64,000 bases of DNA. It comes from Taklimakanibacter albus (GTDB lineage: Bacteria > Pseudomonadota > Alphaproteobacteria > Rhizobiales > Aestuariivirgaceae). Below are positions 41,329 to 50,772 of this stretch, piece by piece. How positions within the stretch are numbered: the stretch's first letter is position 1; each line of letters begins with the position of its first letter. The translations under genes were made by a program, and so were the position numbers. The stretch spans positions 310,001 through 374,000 of the forward strand of contig NZ_JAENHL010000006.1 of assembly GCF_016595235.1 (NCBI RefSeq), read 5' to 3'. Below the pieces are notes generated by a model. It saw nothing but the letters and a program-made list of their open reading frames with translations. It had not been told where the DNA came from and searched no databases.

Positions 41329-42798
41329 TCAGCCGGCTTCGGCGAGGAGCGACAGCTGCTGCTTGGCCGATTCACCGATGATGTCGGTGAGGTGGGTGGG
41401 ATAGTCGCCGGTGAAGCAATGGTCGGTGAATTGCGGCCGGATATCATCGCGCCCGTCATAACCGACCGCGCGATAGAGCCCGTCGACCGACAGGAAGGCG
41501 AGCGAGGTGACGCCGATATAGTCGCGCATTTCTTCGAGCGTATGCGTGGCGGCGAGCAGCGCCTTCTGCTCCGGCGTGTCGATGCCGTAGAAATCGGGAT
41601 GGCGGATCGGCGGGCAGGCGATGCGCATATGCACTTCGCGCGCGCCCGCTTCGTACATCATGCGCACGATCTTCACCGACGTGGTGCCGCGCACGATCGA
41701 GTCGTCGACGAGCAGCACCCGCTTGCCGCTGATCACCGAGCGATTGGCATTGTGCTTGAGCTTGACGCCCAGCGCCCGAATGGTCTGGGTCGGCTCGATG
41801 AAGGTGCGGCCGACATAGTGGTTGCGGATGATGCCGAGCTCGAAGGGAACGCCGGAGGCCTGCGAATAGCCGAGCGCGGCGGGCACGCCCGAATCCGGCA
41901 CCGGGATGATGACGTCGACATCGGCGGGCGCTTCCTGGGCGAGCTGGCGGCCGAACTGCTTGCGCACCTCATAGACCGAGCGGCCGCCGAGAATGCTGTC
42001 GGGGCGCGAGAAATAGACATATTCGAAGACGCAGGGACGCGCCTGCATGCGCGGGAAGGGACGCAGCGACTCGACGCCCTCTTCGGAGATGACGATCACT
42101 TCGCCATTTTCGACCTCGCGCACGAAACGGGCGCCGATGATGTCGAGGGCGCAGGTCTCGGAGCAGAGGATATATGCGCCGTTCAACTCGCCGAGGATCA
42201 AGGGGCGGATGCCGAGCGGATCGCGGGCGCCGATGAGTTTCTTGTTGGTCATGGCGACCAGCGAATAGGCGCCTTCGAGGGCGCGCAGCGCATCGATATA
42301 ACGCTCGACGAGGCGTGGCTTCTGCGACCGCGCCACCAGATGGAGGATCACTTCGGTGTCGGAGGTCGACTGGCAGATGGCGCCTTGCGCCACGAGCTCA
42401 CGCCTGAGCGTCAGGCCGTTGGTGAGATTGCCGTTATGCGCCACCGCGAGCCCGCCGGTGGCGAGCTCGGCGAAGAGCGGCTGCACATTGCGCAGGATGG
42501 TTTCGCCGGTGGTCGAGTAGCGCACGTGGCCCAGCGCCACGCGGCCTTGCAGCCGCTTGATGGTGTTCTCGTTCGAGAAATGGTCGCCGACGAGGCCGAG
42601 CCGGCGCTCGGAATTGAAGCGCTCGCCATTGAAGGCGACGATGCCGGCGGCTTCCTGGCCGCGATGCTGCAAAGCGTGGAGCCCCAGCGCGGTGAGGGCG
42701 GCCGCGTCGTCGTGGCCGAAAATGCCGAACACGCCGCATTCCTCACGCAGCGTGTCGCCATCGAGATCGAAATTGAATTCGGGATTGGACGCCGCCAT
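41329..42798 (-). CDS. purF: Amidophosphoribosyltransferase
   Basis: Committed step of purine synthesis: makes 5-phosphoribosylamine from PRPP and glutamine. 489 residues from the ATG at 42798 (AGGACAG upstream), giving a propeptide of 20 residues before the catalytic Cys21 in EECGVFGIFG. The PRPP-binding motif is VLLVDDSIVRGTTS (~365). Cysteines near 394 and in the C-terminal part could ligate a 4Fe-4S cluster as in Bacillus-type enzymes, but I did not confirm all ligands. cvpA precedes it, as is usual. Confidence 0.95.
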   Translation of the reverse strand: MAASNPEFNFDLDGDTLREECGVFGIFGHDDAAALTALGLHALQHRGQEAAGIVAFNGERFNSERRLGLVGDHFSNENTIKRLQGRVALGHVRYSTTGETILRNVQPLFAELATGGLAVAHNGNLTNGLTLRRELVAQGAICQSTSDTEVILHLVARSQKPRLVERYIDALRALEGAYSLVAMTNKKLIGARDPLGIRPLILGELNGAYILCSETCALDIIGARFVREVENGEVIVISEEGVESLRPFPRMQARPCVFEYVYFSRPDSILGGRSVYEVRKQFGRQLAQEAPADVDVIIPVPDSGVPAALGYSQASGVPFELGIIRNHYVGRTFIEPTQTIRALGVKLKHNANRSVISGKRVLLVDDSIVRGTTSVKIVRMMYEAGAREVHMRIACPPIRHPDFYGIDTPEQKALLAATHTLEEMRDYIGVTSLAFLSVDGLYRAVGYDGRDDIRPQFTDHCFTGDYPTHLTDIIGESAKQQLSLLAEAG

Positions 42799-42809
42799 CG
42801 CTTCTGTCC

Positions 42810-43547
42810 TCAATTGGGGTTGCTCTGGCCGCCGAAATCCGGCTGCTCCTGATTGTCGGGAGGCGGCGAGTTCTGCTGCTGCTGGCCGCCCTGCGTTCCC
42901 TGGATCAACTGATCGAGGCCCTGCGATTCATTCTTCTTGTAGCCTTCCTCATCCGTCGGCGCGGTGGTCTCGCCGCTGCCGCTCTGCGCCGCCGGCGGCT
43001 GCTGGGTGGTGGAGGGCGCGTTCTGATTGCCGAGGATGGAGGAGTTGGTGAGAGTCTCGGCGATATCGGGGGGTACCAGCGAGAGGATGACCTCGCCCAC
43101 CGACTGGATGATCGGCAGCGTGCGGGCATTCTTCACCCAGTCTTCCTGACGGTCGATGGGAATGAGCCAGCCATAGAAGAGATAGGCGATGACGACGAGG
43201 ACCAGGCCACGCGCCAGGCCGTAGAAGAAGCCGAGAGTGCGGTCGAAGGCGCCGGCGGCTGAATCGACCACGACATCGGAGAGCTTGACGCTGATCAGCG
43301 ACACGATGATCAGCACGATAAGGAAGATGCCGCCGCCGACGGCGATCTTGGCGACGATGTCGGGCTGCAGATACTGGCTGGCGAAACCCAGCAATTCCGG
43401 TGAGCGGATGGCGAAATAAGCGCCGACCGCCGCGGCACCCCAGGCGATGAGCGAAAGCACTTCACGGGTGAAGCCGCGCATCAAGGCGAGCAGGCCCGAA
43501 ATGATCATGATACCGGCAAGAATGAGATCGAGCAGTTGAAACGGCAT
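42810..43547 (-). CDS. cvpA: CvpA-family membrane protein
   Basis: 245 residues. Four predicted transmembrane helices in the first ~125 residues (LDLILAGIMIISGLLALMRGFTREVLSLIAWG is the family start), then a long polar tail rich in Gln, Asn, Pro and Gly. Linked to purF in many bacteria and named for its need in colicin V production; it is also linked to envelope stress tolerance. The stop is 12 bases before the purF ATG. Confidence 0.92.
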   Translation of the reverse strand: MPFQLLDLILAGIMIISGLLALMRGFTREVLSLIAWGAAAVGAYFAIRSPELLGFASQYLQPDIVAKIAVGGGIFLIVLIIVSLISVKLSDVVVDSAAGAFDRTLGFFYGLARGLVLVVIAYLFYGWLIPIDRQEDWVKNARTLPIIQSVGEVILSLVPPDIAETLTNSSILGNQNAPSTTQQPPAAQSGSGETTAPTDEEGYKKNESQGLDQLIQGTQGGQQQQNSPPPDNQEQPDFGGQSNPN

Positions 43548-43606
43548 TAGCCAGTCCGTCCGAAGGATGTTGATCGCGATCTTATAGGCAGCTTTTGTGG
43601 CATGGG

Positions 43607-44998
43607 CTAGGCGATTCGGGCGAGCCCCTTGGGCTGGGCGGCGGCCCAGGCGACAAGGTCGGCGATCGTCTCCAAGGGTTTGATTCTAAAGCCTTTTGGG
43701 CATGAAAGTTCCGGACGGGCAGCGGTCACGGCTTCTTTCAGGCCGAGCTTCTGTGCCTCTTTGACACGTGCTTCCGCGAGGCTCACCGGACGGATGGCGC
43801 CGGAGAGCGCAATTTCGCCAAAAATCGTCGTTCCATGTGGCACGATCGTGCCGGTGAGCGACGACAGGAGGGCGGCGGCGACCGCGAGGTCGGCGGCAGT
43901 CTCTTTCACTTTCAGGCCACCCGCCACGTTGAGATAGACATCGTGATTGCCGATCGTGACGCCGGCGCGGGCCTCCAGCACCGCGAGCACCATGGCGAGC
44001 CGGTTGGCATCCCAGCCGACGACGGTGCGCCGGGGGTTGCCAAAGGGAGAGGGCGAGACGAGCGCCTGGACCTCGATGAGGAGGGGGCGGGTGCCTTCCA
44101 CCCCAGCGAAGACGGCCGAGCCCGGCGTCGGATGCTCGCCCGATCCCATGAACAGGCGTGACGGATTGGCCACTTCCTTGAGGCCGCCATCCGACATCTC
44201 GAACACGCCGATCTCGTCCGTCGGCCCGAAACGGTTCTTCACCGCTCTGAGGATGCGATATTGGTGGCCGCGGTCACCTTCGAAATAGAGCACCGTGTCG
44301 ACCATATGCTCGATGACCTTGGGACCGGCGATCTGGCCGTCCTTGGTGACATGGCCGACCAGCAGGATCGTGGTGCCCTTCTGCTTGGCGAAGCGGATGA
44401 GGGCTTCCGAGCCCGCCTTCAGCTGCGAGACGGTGCCGGGGGCGGCGTCGATATTGGGTGACCAGACGGTCTGGATCGAGTCGATGACGGCGATGGCCGG
44501 CGGCTCGTCCTCGGACAGCGTCGCCACGATATCGGCGGCATTGGTCTCGGCGGCGAGCAGCACCGAGGTTTCGGCGATGCCGAGCCGCTCGGCCCTGAGC
44601 CGGACTTGCGCGATAGCCTCTTCACCCGAGACATAGATGACCCGGCGGCCACGGTTGGCGAGCGCCGCCATGGCCTGGAGCAGCAGCGTCGACTTGCCGA
44701 TGCCGGGATCGCCGCCGATCAGCACGCCGGAGCCCGGCACGAAGCCGCCGCCCGCCACCCGGTCGAGCTCGGCGATGCCGGTCTCGATGCGCGCCGGGGC
44801 GGCACTTTCACCCTTCAGCCCGACGAGGCGGGATGGCCGGCCCTTGGGCAGGCTGGCGCCCTTGGCGCCCGACAGAGGCGTGGGCGCCGATTCCTCGATG
44901 ATCGTGTTCCATTCGCCGCAATTGTCGCAGCGCCCCGCCCATTTGGATGAGACGGCGCCGCAGGACTGGCAGACGAATTGCGAAAGGGACTTGGCCAT
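43607..44998 (-). CDS. radA: DNA repair protein RadA
   Basis: 463 residues. N-terminal zinc finger CQSCG...CDNC (~10-28), RecA-like ATPase with Walker A GGDPGIGKST (~96-105), the RadA-specific KNRFG motif (~256-260) and a C-terminal Lon-protease-like domain. Promotes branch migration in homologous recombination. I chose the ATG at 44998; a TTG two codons earlier is also possible. It stands alone upstream of cvpA with a 59-base gap. Confidence 0.95.
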   Translation of the reverse strand: MAKSLSQFVCQSCGAVSSKWAGRCDNCGEWNTIIEESAPTPLSGAKGASLPKGRPSRLVGLKGESAAPARIETGIAELDRVAGGGFVPGSGVLIGGDPGIGKSTLLLQAMAALANRGRRVIYVSGEEAIAQVRLRAERLGIAETSVLLAAETNAADIVATLSEDEPPAIAVIDSIQTVWSPNIDAAPGTVSQLKAGSEALIRFAKQKGTTILLVGHVTKDGQIAGPKVIEHMVDTVLYFEGDRGHQYRILRAVKNRFGPTDEIGVFEMSDGGLKEVANPSRLFMGSGEHPTPGSAVFAGVEGTRPLLIEVQALVSPSPFGNPRRTVVGWDANRLAMVLAVLEARAGVTIGNHDVYLNVAGGLKVKETAADLAVAAALLSSLTGTIVPHGTTIFGEIALSGAIRPVSLAEARVKEAQKLGLKEAVTAARPELSCPKGFRIKPLETIADLVAWAAAQPKGLARIA

Positions 44999-45078
44999 GG
45001 ACAAGGGAGATAGGGCCCCCCTTGAGTCCCTGCAAGCCCGCCAGCCTCGAGCCCATGGGCTCGAAGAAATATAATCTT

Positions 45079-45126
45079 GAGCGCTTCCTTATCGCCAAAG
45101 TCGAGCAACTTTGGCGGGAAGCGCTC
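45079..45126. repeat. Palindromic element, copy 2 (radA-HPP gap)
   Basis: Outer arms GAGCGCTTCC (45079-45088) and GGAAGCGCTC (45117-45126), inner arms CGCCAAAGT (45093-45101) and ACTTTGGCG (45108-45116). The inner arms are identical to copy 1 at 34460-34504 and so is the TNATCGCC junction, while the outer arms differ and still pair. It lies between radA and the stop of the HPP gene. Confidence 0.75.
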
Positions 45127-45128
45127 TA

Positions 45129-46268
45129 TCACGCGCTGGCGGCGGCCGGCCAGTCGCTCGTCAGCGGCTTCCATCTCGCGGTATCGCCGAGATCCTTGGC
45201 GAGCAAGGCGCGAGATACTGCAACGAGCAGGTCGGTCTGGGTGACGATTCCGGCAATCCGGCCCTCGCCCTCGGTGATGATCACCGCATGGGTGCGGCCG
45301 TTGCTCAAGAGCGGGATGAGATCGGTGATCGGCGCATCGGGACGCGCGGTGACGGCCGGCGAGATACTGTCCGTGATGCGCTCCGCACCGCTCGCGAGCT
45401 CACGCAGGCCGATGGTCCCGGCGAGCTTGCCGTCGCTGCCCAGAACCGGAAGCATCCTTATGTCGTGATCGAGCAGCAGGCGGCGCGCCTCGGCGCTCTG
45501 GGCGTTGCGATCGACCGTGACCAGATCGCGCGACATGATCTCGCGCGCTTCGATCATGCTGTGCATGCGTGACAGGATCTGACCCTCGACCTCGCGCAGC
45601 AGGCGGTCGAGATCGCCACGGTCGATGTCATAGCTTTCGCCCATTTTGGCGAGCGCGGCATCGATGTCGGTGCTCTGCAGGCCGACGCGCAGCGGCGCCG
45701 GCCGGTCCTTGGTCTTGTGCTCATTGACGGCGGCCGGGGCCGCGACATGCGGATAGCTCCGCCGGGTGAGCCGGTGGAAGACGATGCCGAGCAGCACCAG
45801 CAGCACCGAATTGAGCGCGATCGGCACGAAGGGAAAGAAAAAGCCGGCATTGGTGACGGCCGATCCGCCGATGACGGCGGTCAGCGCCGCGGCACCGCCC
45901 GGCGGATGGAGGCTGCGCGTGAACGACATGACGATGATCGCGAGCGCCACCGCGGCACCCGTGGCCAGCAGCGGATACGGCACGAAATGCGCCACCGTCA
46001 CCCCGACCAGCGCCGAGATCGTATTGCCGCCGATGATCGGCCAGGGCTGGGCCAGGGGGCTCGTCGGAACGGCGAAGAGCAGCACCGCGGAGGCGCCGAT
46101 CGGCGCCACGATGAGCGGCAGAAATGGATCGGGCCCGAAGCTCAGGGCGCAGACGAAGCCGGTCAGGCCGATGCCGATGAGCGAACCCAGGCAGGCGAGC
46201 AGCCGGTCGCGGAGCGTGGCGCCGGGAAGAATGGGCGAGAACCAGGGGAACTTGGCGGGGCGATCCAT
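45129..46268 (-). CDS. HPP-family membrane protein with CBS domains
   Basis: 379 residues. The N-terminal ~170 residues hold four to five transmembrane helices and the family motif LHPPGGAAAL; the C-terminal part holds a pair of CBS domains (MSRDLVTVDRNAQSAEARRLLLDHDIRMLPVL; ISPAVTARPDAPITDLIPLL), which bind adenine nucleotides. HPP proteins with this layout are linked to nitrite transport in plants and cyanobacteria; substrate here unknown. The stop region lies beside palindromic element copy 2. Confidence 0.87.
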   Translation of the reverse strand: MDRPAKFPWFSPILPGATLRDRLLACLGSLIGIGLTGFVCALSFGPDPFLPLIVAPIGASAVLLFAVPTSPLAQPWPIIGGNTISALVGVTVAHFVPYPLLATGAAVALAIIVMSFTRSLHPPGGAAALTAVIGGSAVTNAGFFFPFVPIALNSVLLVLLGIVFHRLTRRSYPHVAAPAAVNEHKTKDRPAPLRVGLQSTDIDAALAKMGESYDIDRGDLDRLLREVEGQILSRMHSMIEAREIMSRDLVTVDRNAQSAEARRLLLDHDIRMLPVLGSDGKLAGTIGLRELASGAERITDSISPAVTARPDAPITDLIPLLSNGRTHAVIITEGEGRIAGIVTQTDLLVAVSRALLAKDLGDTARWKPLTSDWPAAASA

Positions 46269-46445
46269 ATCCAGGCACCGGTAAGAGCGAGGGCAGGCTC
46301 ACTACCAAGCCCCTGCTTTGTGTCAAGGAAGCTGGGCGCGCATCGGCTTTGCATTTCTCAATGGGCTGACGCCCCGCATCTGAAGGCGTATGCTGGGGGC
46401 ATTCGTTATATTGAATTGACTATTGCGATTGGGAAGGGTGCGCAG

Positions 46446-46952
46446 ATGTTCGCGACGACAGCCATTCGGACTTCCGACAAGAAGAGTTTCTATCGCGAAC
46501 TGGCCGGCCAGCTCGAAGGCCTCCTGTCCGGCGAGCCTGATCCGGTCGCCAATGCCGCCAATATGTCGGCACTGATTTTCGAGCAGGTGCCCGATCTCAA
46601 CTGGGCGGGGTTCTATTTCCTGCGCAAGCCTGACGAGCTGGTGCTCGGCCCGTTCCAGGGCAAGCCGGCCTGTGTGCGCATTGCCGTCGGGCGTGGCGTG
46701 TGTGGAGCGGCGGTGGCGCGGCGCAGCACGCAGCGCGTCGAAGATGTGCATGAATTCCCCGGCCACATAGCCTGCGACAGCGCCTCGCGCTCGGAGCTCG
46801 TCGTGCCCTTGACGCGGGCGGGGAAGGTCTACGGCGTGCTCGACCTCGACAGCCCGTTGCCCGGGCGGTTCGATGTGGAGGATCAGGAGGGCATCGAGCG
46901 TCTCGCCGCGATCTATAGCGCCGCCAGCGCTCCCCTCGCAGACGACACCTGA
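46446..46952 (+). CDS. msrC: Free methionine-(R)-sulfoxide reductase (GAF type)
   Basis: 168-residue GAF-domain enzyme that reduces free methionine-R-sulfoxide. Cys76, Cys86 and Cys110 have the same spacing (10 and 24 residues) as Cys84, Cys94 and Cys118 of the E. coli enzyme, and NWAGFYFL and ELVVPL are conserved. ATG at 46446. The frame is open far upstream, but only opposite the HPP gene. A periplasmic MsrA for protein-bound methionine lies at 54 kb. Confidence 0.93.
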   Translation: MFATTAIRTSDKKSFYRELAGQLEGLLSGEPDPVANAANMSALIFEQVPDLNWAGFYFLRKPDELVLGPFQGKPACVRIAVGRGVCGAAVARRSTQRVEDVHEFPGHIACDSASRSELVVPLTRAGKVYGVLDLDSPLPGRFDVEDQEGIERLAAIYSAASAPLADDT

Positions 46953-47078
46953 GCCACGAGCTCCCGCCGGGTGACTTGCCAATTTTCATGTCATCTGGTT
47001 ATATCACTCGTTATACCCATTCAACTATTACGATCCGTCATCGTGGTCCTGCGTTGACGGGTCTCGAGGGGATGCGAC

Positions 47079-48407
47079 GTGTCAAAGCAGCTGACGATCG
47101 GATTGGCCGGCCCGGTGGCGAGCGATTTCGGCAAGCACCGGACCCGCATGCTGCTGGGCTCGCTCTTCGAGCAAAGCGGGGCGAGTGAGCGCATCGAGCG
47201 CCTGGTGCTCGCGCATTCCGATGAGCCGCGCCGCCGCACGCGCCTGTGGGAGCTCAATGGGACCTTCTATTGCTCGGTCATCGGAACCTGCCTGTCGACC
47301 GCCGATCTGCGGCAGGTGCTGAAGAAGCTCGAGCTTCCCGAAGCGAGAAGCCTGTCGGACCACGATCTGCACAAATATGGCGTGACGCTGGCCGGTCAGC
47401 GCGAGGGCTGCGGGAAGTTCCTGCAGAAGGCGCTCGACCGCAAGCACCAGCTCTTCATCACGCGTTTCGACCGGGCGAAGAGCGAGAGCGAGCTTGCGGG
47501 TTTCTGGGAAGAAGCCTGCCGCAACGGCGACATTCCGGGCGGCTACTGGGCCGTCCTCACCCACCCGCTGGCGAGTGACGCGCTCAAGAAGCGTGTTTTC
47601 GGCGAGGTGCATATGCTGTCCCATCTGGTGGGGGCGGCAAACCGGGCGGATATCCGCCGCCTCGCTCAACTCGAGGAAGAGACCAATGCGCTCAAGGCCA
47701 AGATCGAGCGGCAAGAAACGCAGCTGAAGGACGCCATCGTCGCCAGGCATGCGAAGATCGCCGAGCTGACCCATCTTCTGACGCAGGTGACGGCAGGGCC
47801 GTCAGAGACGACGCCCAGCGTGGCGCCGCAAGACCGGGACATGGCGGTCCTGATCGACGGGCTCAAGGATCAACTGGGCCTCGAGGCTCAACGCCGCCAG
47901 AAGGCGACCGAGCGGCTGGCGCTGGCGGAGGAACGTGTGGTCGCTGAGAGGAAGCAGCGCCAAGCGGCGGAGCAACGCGAGAAGGTGCTGCGCCGAGAGC
48001 TGGAGCTCGTCGAGGGCTCGCTCAATGGAAATACGCCCGATACTGCCGCCGACAATCTGGTGAGCGCTCTCCTGCGCGGGGCATCGGTGCTTTATGTCGG
48101 CGGGCATCCCGGCCATGCGTCGTCCCTGCGCGACATCGTCAACGGCTTCTCCGCCGAGCTTCTCTATCACGATGGCGGCATAGACGATCAGATGGCGCAA
48201 CTGCCGGGCCTTGTCAGCCAGTCCCGGCTGGTATTCTTCCCGGTCGACTGCGTGAGCCATGATGCCATGCATTCGGTGAAGCGGCTGAGCCGGCGTGCCG
48301 GCAAACCTTATGTACCGCTGCGCAGCGCCGGCTTGACGACTTTTCTCGCCGCTTTGCGCAGCCTGGAAGCCGATACCGGGCCACAACAAACGGCCGTCCA
48401 TTTCTGA
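47079..48407 (+). CDS. DUF2325-domain protein
   Basis: 442 residues. The C-terminal ~95 residues carry DUF2325 (SVLYVGGHPGHASSLRDIVNG; FFPVDCVSHDAMHSVKRLSRRAGKPYVPLRS). A coiled coil fills ~190-310 (rich in Glu, Gln, Lys, Arg). The N-terminal domain has FYCSVIGTCL and VHMLSHLVGAANRADIRRL, with His and Cys pairs that could bind a metal. DUF2325 has no established biochemical role. GTG start with CGAGGGGA upstream. Next to an aldehyde dehydrogenase and moeA, but the 47-base gap does not prove an operon. Confidence 0.75.
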   Translation: MSKQLTIGLAGPVASDFGKHRTRMLLGSLFEQSGASERIERLVLAHSDEPRRRTRLWELNGTFYCSVIGTCLSTADLRQVLKKLELPEARSLSDHDLHKYGVTLAGQREGCGKFLQKALDRKHQLFITRFDRAKSESELAGFWEEACRNGDIPGGYWAVLTHPLASDALKKRVFGEVHMLSHLVGAANRADIRRLAQLEEETNALKAKIERQETQLKDAIVARHAKIAELTHLLTQVTAGPSETTPSVAPQDRDMAVLIDGLKDQLGLEAQRRQKATERLALAEERVVAERKQRQAAEQREKVLRRELELVEGSLNGNTPDTAADNLVSALLRGASVLYVGGHPGHASSLRDIVNGFSAELLYHDGGIDDQMAQLPGLVSQSRLVFFPVDCVSHDAMHSVKRLSRRAGKPYVPLRSAGLTTFLAALRSLEADTGPQQTAVHF

Positions 48408-48454
48408 ACCGATTCCCGGGCAATGGTGCCCGCAACCAAAGAAAGAAGATAATC

Positions 48455-49885
48455 TTGTCCAACGCGTTGAAATTCTACATCGATGGCGCCTGGGTCGACC
48501 CGATCGCTCCGAAGACGATCGACGTCATCGATCCGGCGACGGAAAAGACCTTCATCACGATCTCGGCAGGCGCCGCGGCGGATGTCGATCGCGCGGTCGC
48601 CGCGGCCAAGGCGGCGTTTCCTGCCTTCTCGCAGACGAACAAAGCCGATCGCCTGGCGCTGCTGACCCGTATATTGGAGCTCTACAACGAGCGGTCGGAG
48701 GATATTGCACGCGCCGTTTCCGACGAGATGGGCGCGCCCATGAGCTTTGCCCGCGAGGCGCAGACCTGGGCTGGAAGGGTTCATCTCGAATCGACCATTG
48801 CCGCGCTGAAGGAGTATGAATTCGAGCATCAGCGCGGCACGACGCGTGTCGTCAAGGAGGCGATCGGCGTCGTCGCTTTGATCACACCGTGGAACTGGCC
48901 GTTGAACCAAATCGTCTGCAAGGTGGCACCGGCGATCGCGGCCGGCTGCACGATGGTGTTGAAGCCGAGCGAGATCGCGCCCGTCTCGGGGCTCATCTTC
49001 GCCGAGATCATGCATGATGCGGGTACGCCCAAGGGCGTCTTCAATCTGGTGAATGGCGACGGGCCGGGCGTCGGGCAGGTCATGGCCGGCCATCCCGATG
49101 TCGACATGGTGTCCTTCACCGGATCGACGCGCGCCGGCATCATCGTGGCGAAGACCGCAGCCGAGACGGTCAAGCGCGTGGCGCAGGAACTGGGCGGCAA
49201 ATCGCCGAACATCATTCTGCGCGATGCCGATTTCGAGACGGCGGTGATCAAGGGCGTGCAGGGCTGCTTCGGCAATAGCGGTCAATCCTGCGATGCGCCG
49301 ACGCGCATGCTGGTGCCACGCGAGCATCATGACCAGGCTTTGGCGATCGCCAAGAAGGCGGCCGAGGATCACAAGGTCGGCGATCCCAAGGCGGCTGAAA
49401 CCGTGCTCGGGCCGGTGGTCAGCGAAATCCAGTATGAGAAGATCCAGCGGCTGATCTCGGCCGGCATTGCCGAAGGCGCCACTTTGGTGACCGGCGGTCT
49501 CGGCCGGCCGCATGGCTATAATCGCGGCTACTATGTCAAGCCGACGGTGTTCGGCAATGTGACGCCGCAGATGACGATCGCGCGCGAGGAAATTTTCGGG
49601 CCGGTATTGTCGATCATCTCCTATGACACCGAGGACCAGGCGATCGAGATCGCCAATGACACACCCTATGGTCTCGGCGCCTATGTGCAATCGAAGAACA
49701 TCGACAATGCGCGCCGCGTTGCCCGGCAGCTGCGCGCCGGGCAGGTCAGCATCAATTATCCCGACTGGGATACCTATGCGCCTTTCGGCGGCTACAAGCA
49801 GTCCGGCAACGGCCGTGAATATGCCGATTGGGCGATCCATGATTTCCTGGAGGTGAAGGGCATCGTCGGTCACGGAGCCGCTTGA
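48455..49885 (+). CDS. NAD(P)-dependent aldehyde dehydrogenase
   Basis: 476 residues. Active-site Glu in LGGKSPNII region (~254) and Cys in FGNSGQSCDAP (~283), with the cofactor loop GSTRAG and ITPWNWPLNQ. The start is TTG at 48455, placed about eight bases after GAAAGAAG; no ATG is closer. Oxidises an aldehyde to the acid; substrate unknown. First of a three-gene run with a DUF364 protein and moeA. Confidence 0.9.
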   Translation: MSNALKFYIDGAWVDPIAPKTIDVIDPATEKTFITISAGAAADVDRAVAAAKAAFPAFSQTNKADRLALLTRILELYNERSEDIARAVSDEMGAPMSFAREAQTWAGRVHLESTIAALKEYEFEHQRGTTRVVKEAIGVVALITPWNWPLNQIVCKVAPAIAAGCTMVLKPSEIAPVSGLIFAEIMHDAGTPKGVFNLVNGDGPGVGQVMAGHPDVDMVSFTGSTRAGIIVAKTAAETVKRVAQELGGKSPNIILRDADFETAVIKGVQGCFGNSGQSCDAPTRMLVPREHHDQALAIAKKAAEDHKVGDPKAAETVLGPVVSEIQYEKIQRLISAGIAEGATLVTGGLGRPHGYNRGYYVKPTVFGNVTPQMTIAREEIFGPVLSIISYDTEDQAIEIANDTPYGLGAYVQSKNIDNARRVARQLRAGQVSINYPDWDTYAPFGGYKQSGNGREYADWAIHDFLEVKGIVGHGAA

Positions 49886-49904
49886 TCTGTTTTTGAGGTG
49901 AAGG

Positions 49905-50762
49905 ATGGCGGAGCGGGCTGTTCTCAAGGCCACAATCGGGATCGTGCGCCGTGAGCTCGGCCCCATCCTCGACGCCATCGCGATCGAGCGTGTCGCGATG
50001 GGGGAGTTCTTCGCCGGCGTCAAACTGTCATCCGGCCATGCGGGGGCGTGTTCCGCGCATGGCCTCAATTTGAATACTGGAGGCCAGTCTACTGGCTTGC
50101 GGGGGCACAAAGCGGACTACCTGCTGGACGCCGCCGCGGACGCGACCGGTCTCGAGCGGGTGCTGGGCATCGCGACGCTCAACGCGCTGGCGCAATTGGC
50201 GGCCGAGAGCCGTGCCCCTGCCGGCTGCGAGGAGGTCGACGGGCTCGACGCCTTCGCCGCCGCCGAGGTCCAGCCGAACGAGACCGTGGTGGTCATCGGC
50301 GCCTTCGGACCGTTCCTGCGGCGGCTCAGAGGAATCGGTGCCCGCCATGTGGTGCTGGAAAAAGATCCGGCCCTGCTCAAGTCGCATGAATTGCCCCATT
50401 ATCGCCCGGCGCATCTGGCGCCCGACGTGGTTCCCCATGCCGATGTCGTGTTCATCACCGGCGCGACCTTGGCGAACGAAACATTCGGCGGCTTGATCGC
50501 CTTGGCGCGGCCGGCCGCGCGCATCATCCTGGTGGGACCGACCGTGCCGATCATTCCGGATGCATTTTTTGACTGTGGAGTCGGCATCGTCGCGGGCATC
50601 AGGGTGAACGATCCTGACGCCTTCATGGATGTCATCGCGCAAGGCGTGCCGGGTTATATGTTCTTCGGGGCGTCGGCGGCGAAGGTGGTGCTGCGAAGGC
50701 GCTTGCATCCTGCATCCCCGCTTCAGACCCGGACGCAGGCCCTCCCACTGCCGGTCGAATGA
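49905..50762 (+). CDS. DUF364/DUF4213 putative metal-chelating protein
   Basis: 285 residues. The N-terminal domain (IVRRELGPILDAIAIERVAMGEFFAGVKLS) resembles DUF4213 and the C-terminal part DUF364, a Rossmann-like domain described as putative heavy-metal chelating (VVVIGAFGPFLRRL; GATLANETFGGLI). It sits between an aldehyde dehydrogenase and moeA, so a role in molybdenum or other metal handling is possible but not shown. Confidence 0.72.
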   Translation: MAERAVLKATIGIVRRELGPILDAIAIERVAMGEFFAGVKLSSGHAGACSAHGLNLNTGGQSTGLRGHKADYLLDAAADATGLERVLGIATLNALAQLAAESRAPAGCEEVDGLDAFAAAEVQPNETVVVIGAFGPFLRRLRGIGARHVVLEKDPALLKSHELPHYRPAHLAPDVVPHADVVFITGATLANETFGGLIALARPAARIILVGPTVPIIPDAFFDCGVGIVAGIRVNDPDAFMDVIAQGVPGYMFFGASAAKVVLRRRLHPASPLQTRTQALPLPVE

Positions 50763-50772
50763 GGTTGAACCG

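Noticed and set aside
41314-42852. A 512-codon plus-strand frame opposite purF
   Set aside because: purF is unambiguous on the other strand, with Cys21 and the PRPP motif.
46998-47015. Two GTTATA direct repeats 12 bases apart before the DUF2325 gene, with another at 46405
   Set aside because: I considered a ModE (Mo-box) site because moeA is nearby, but the copies are direct rather than inverted and the flanks do not match.
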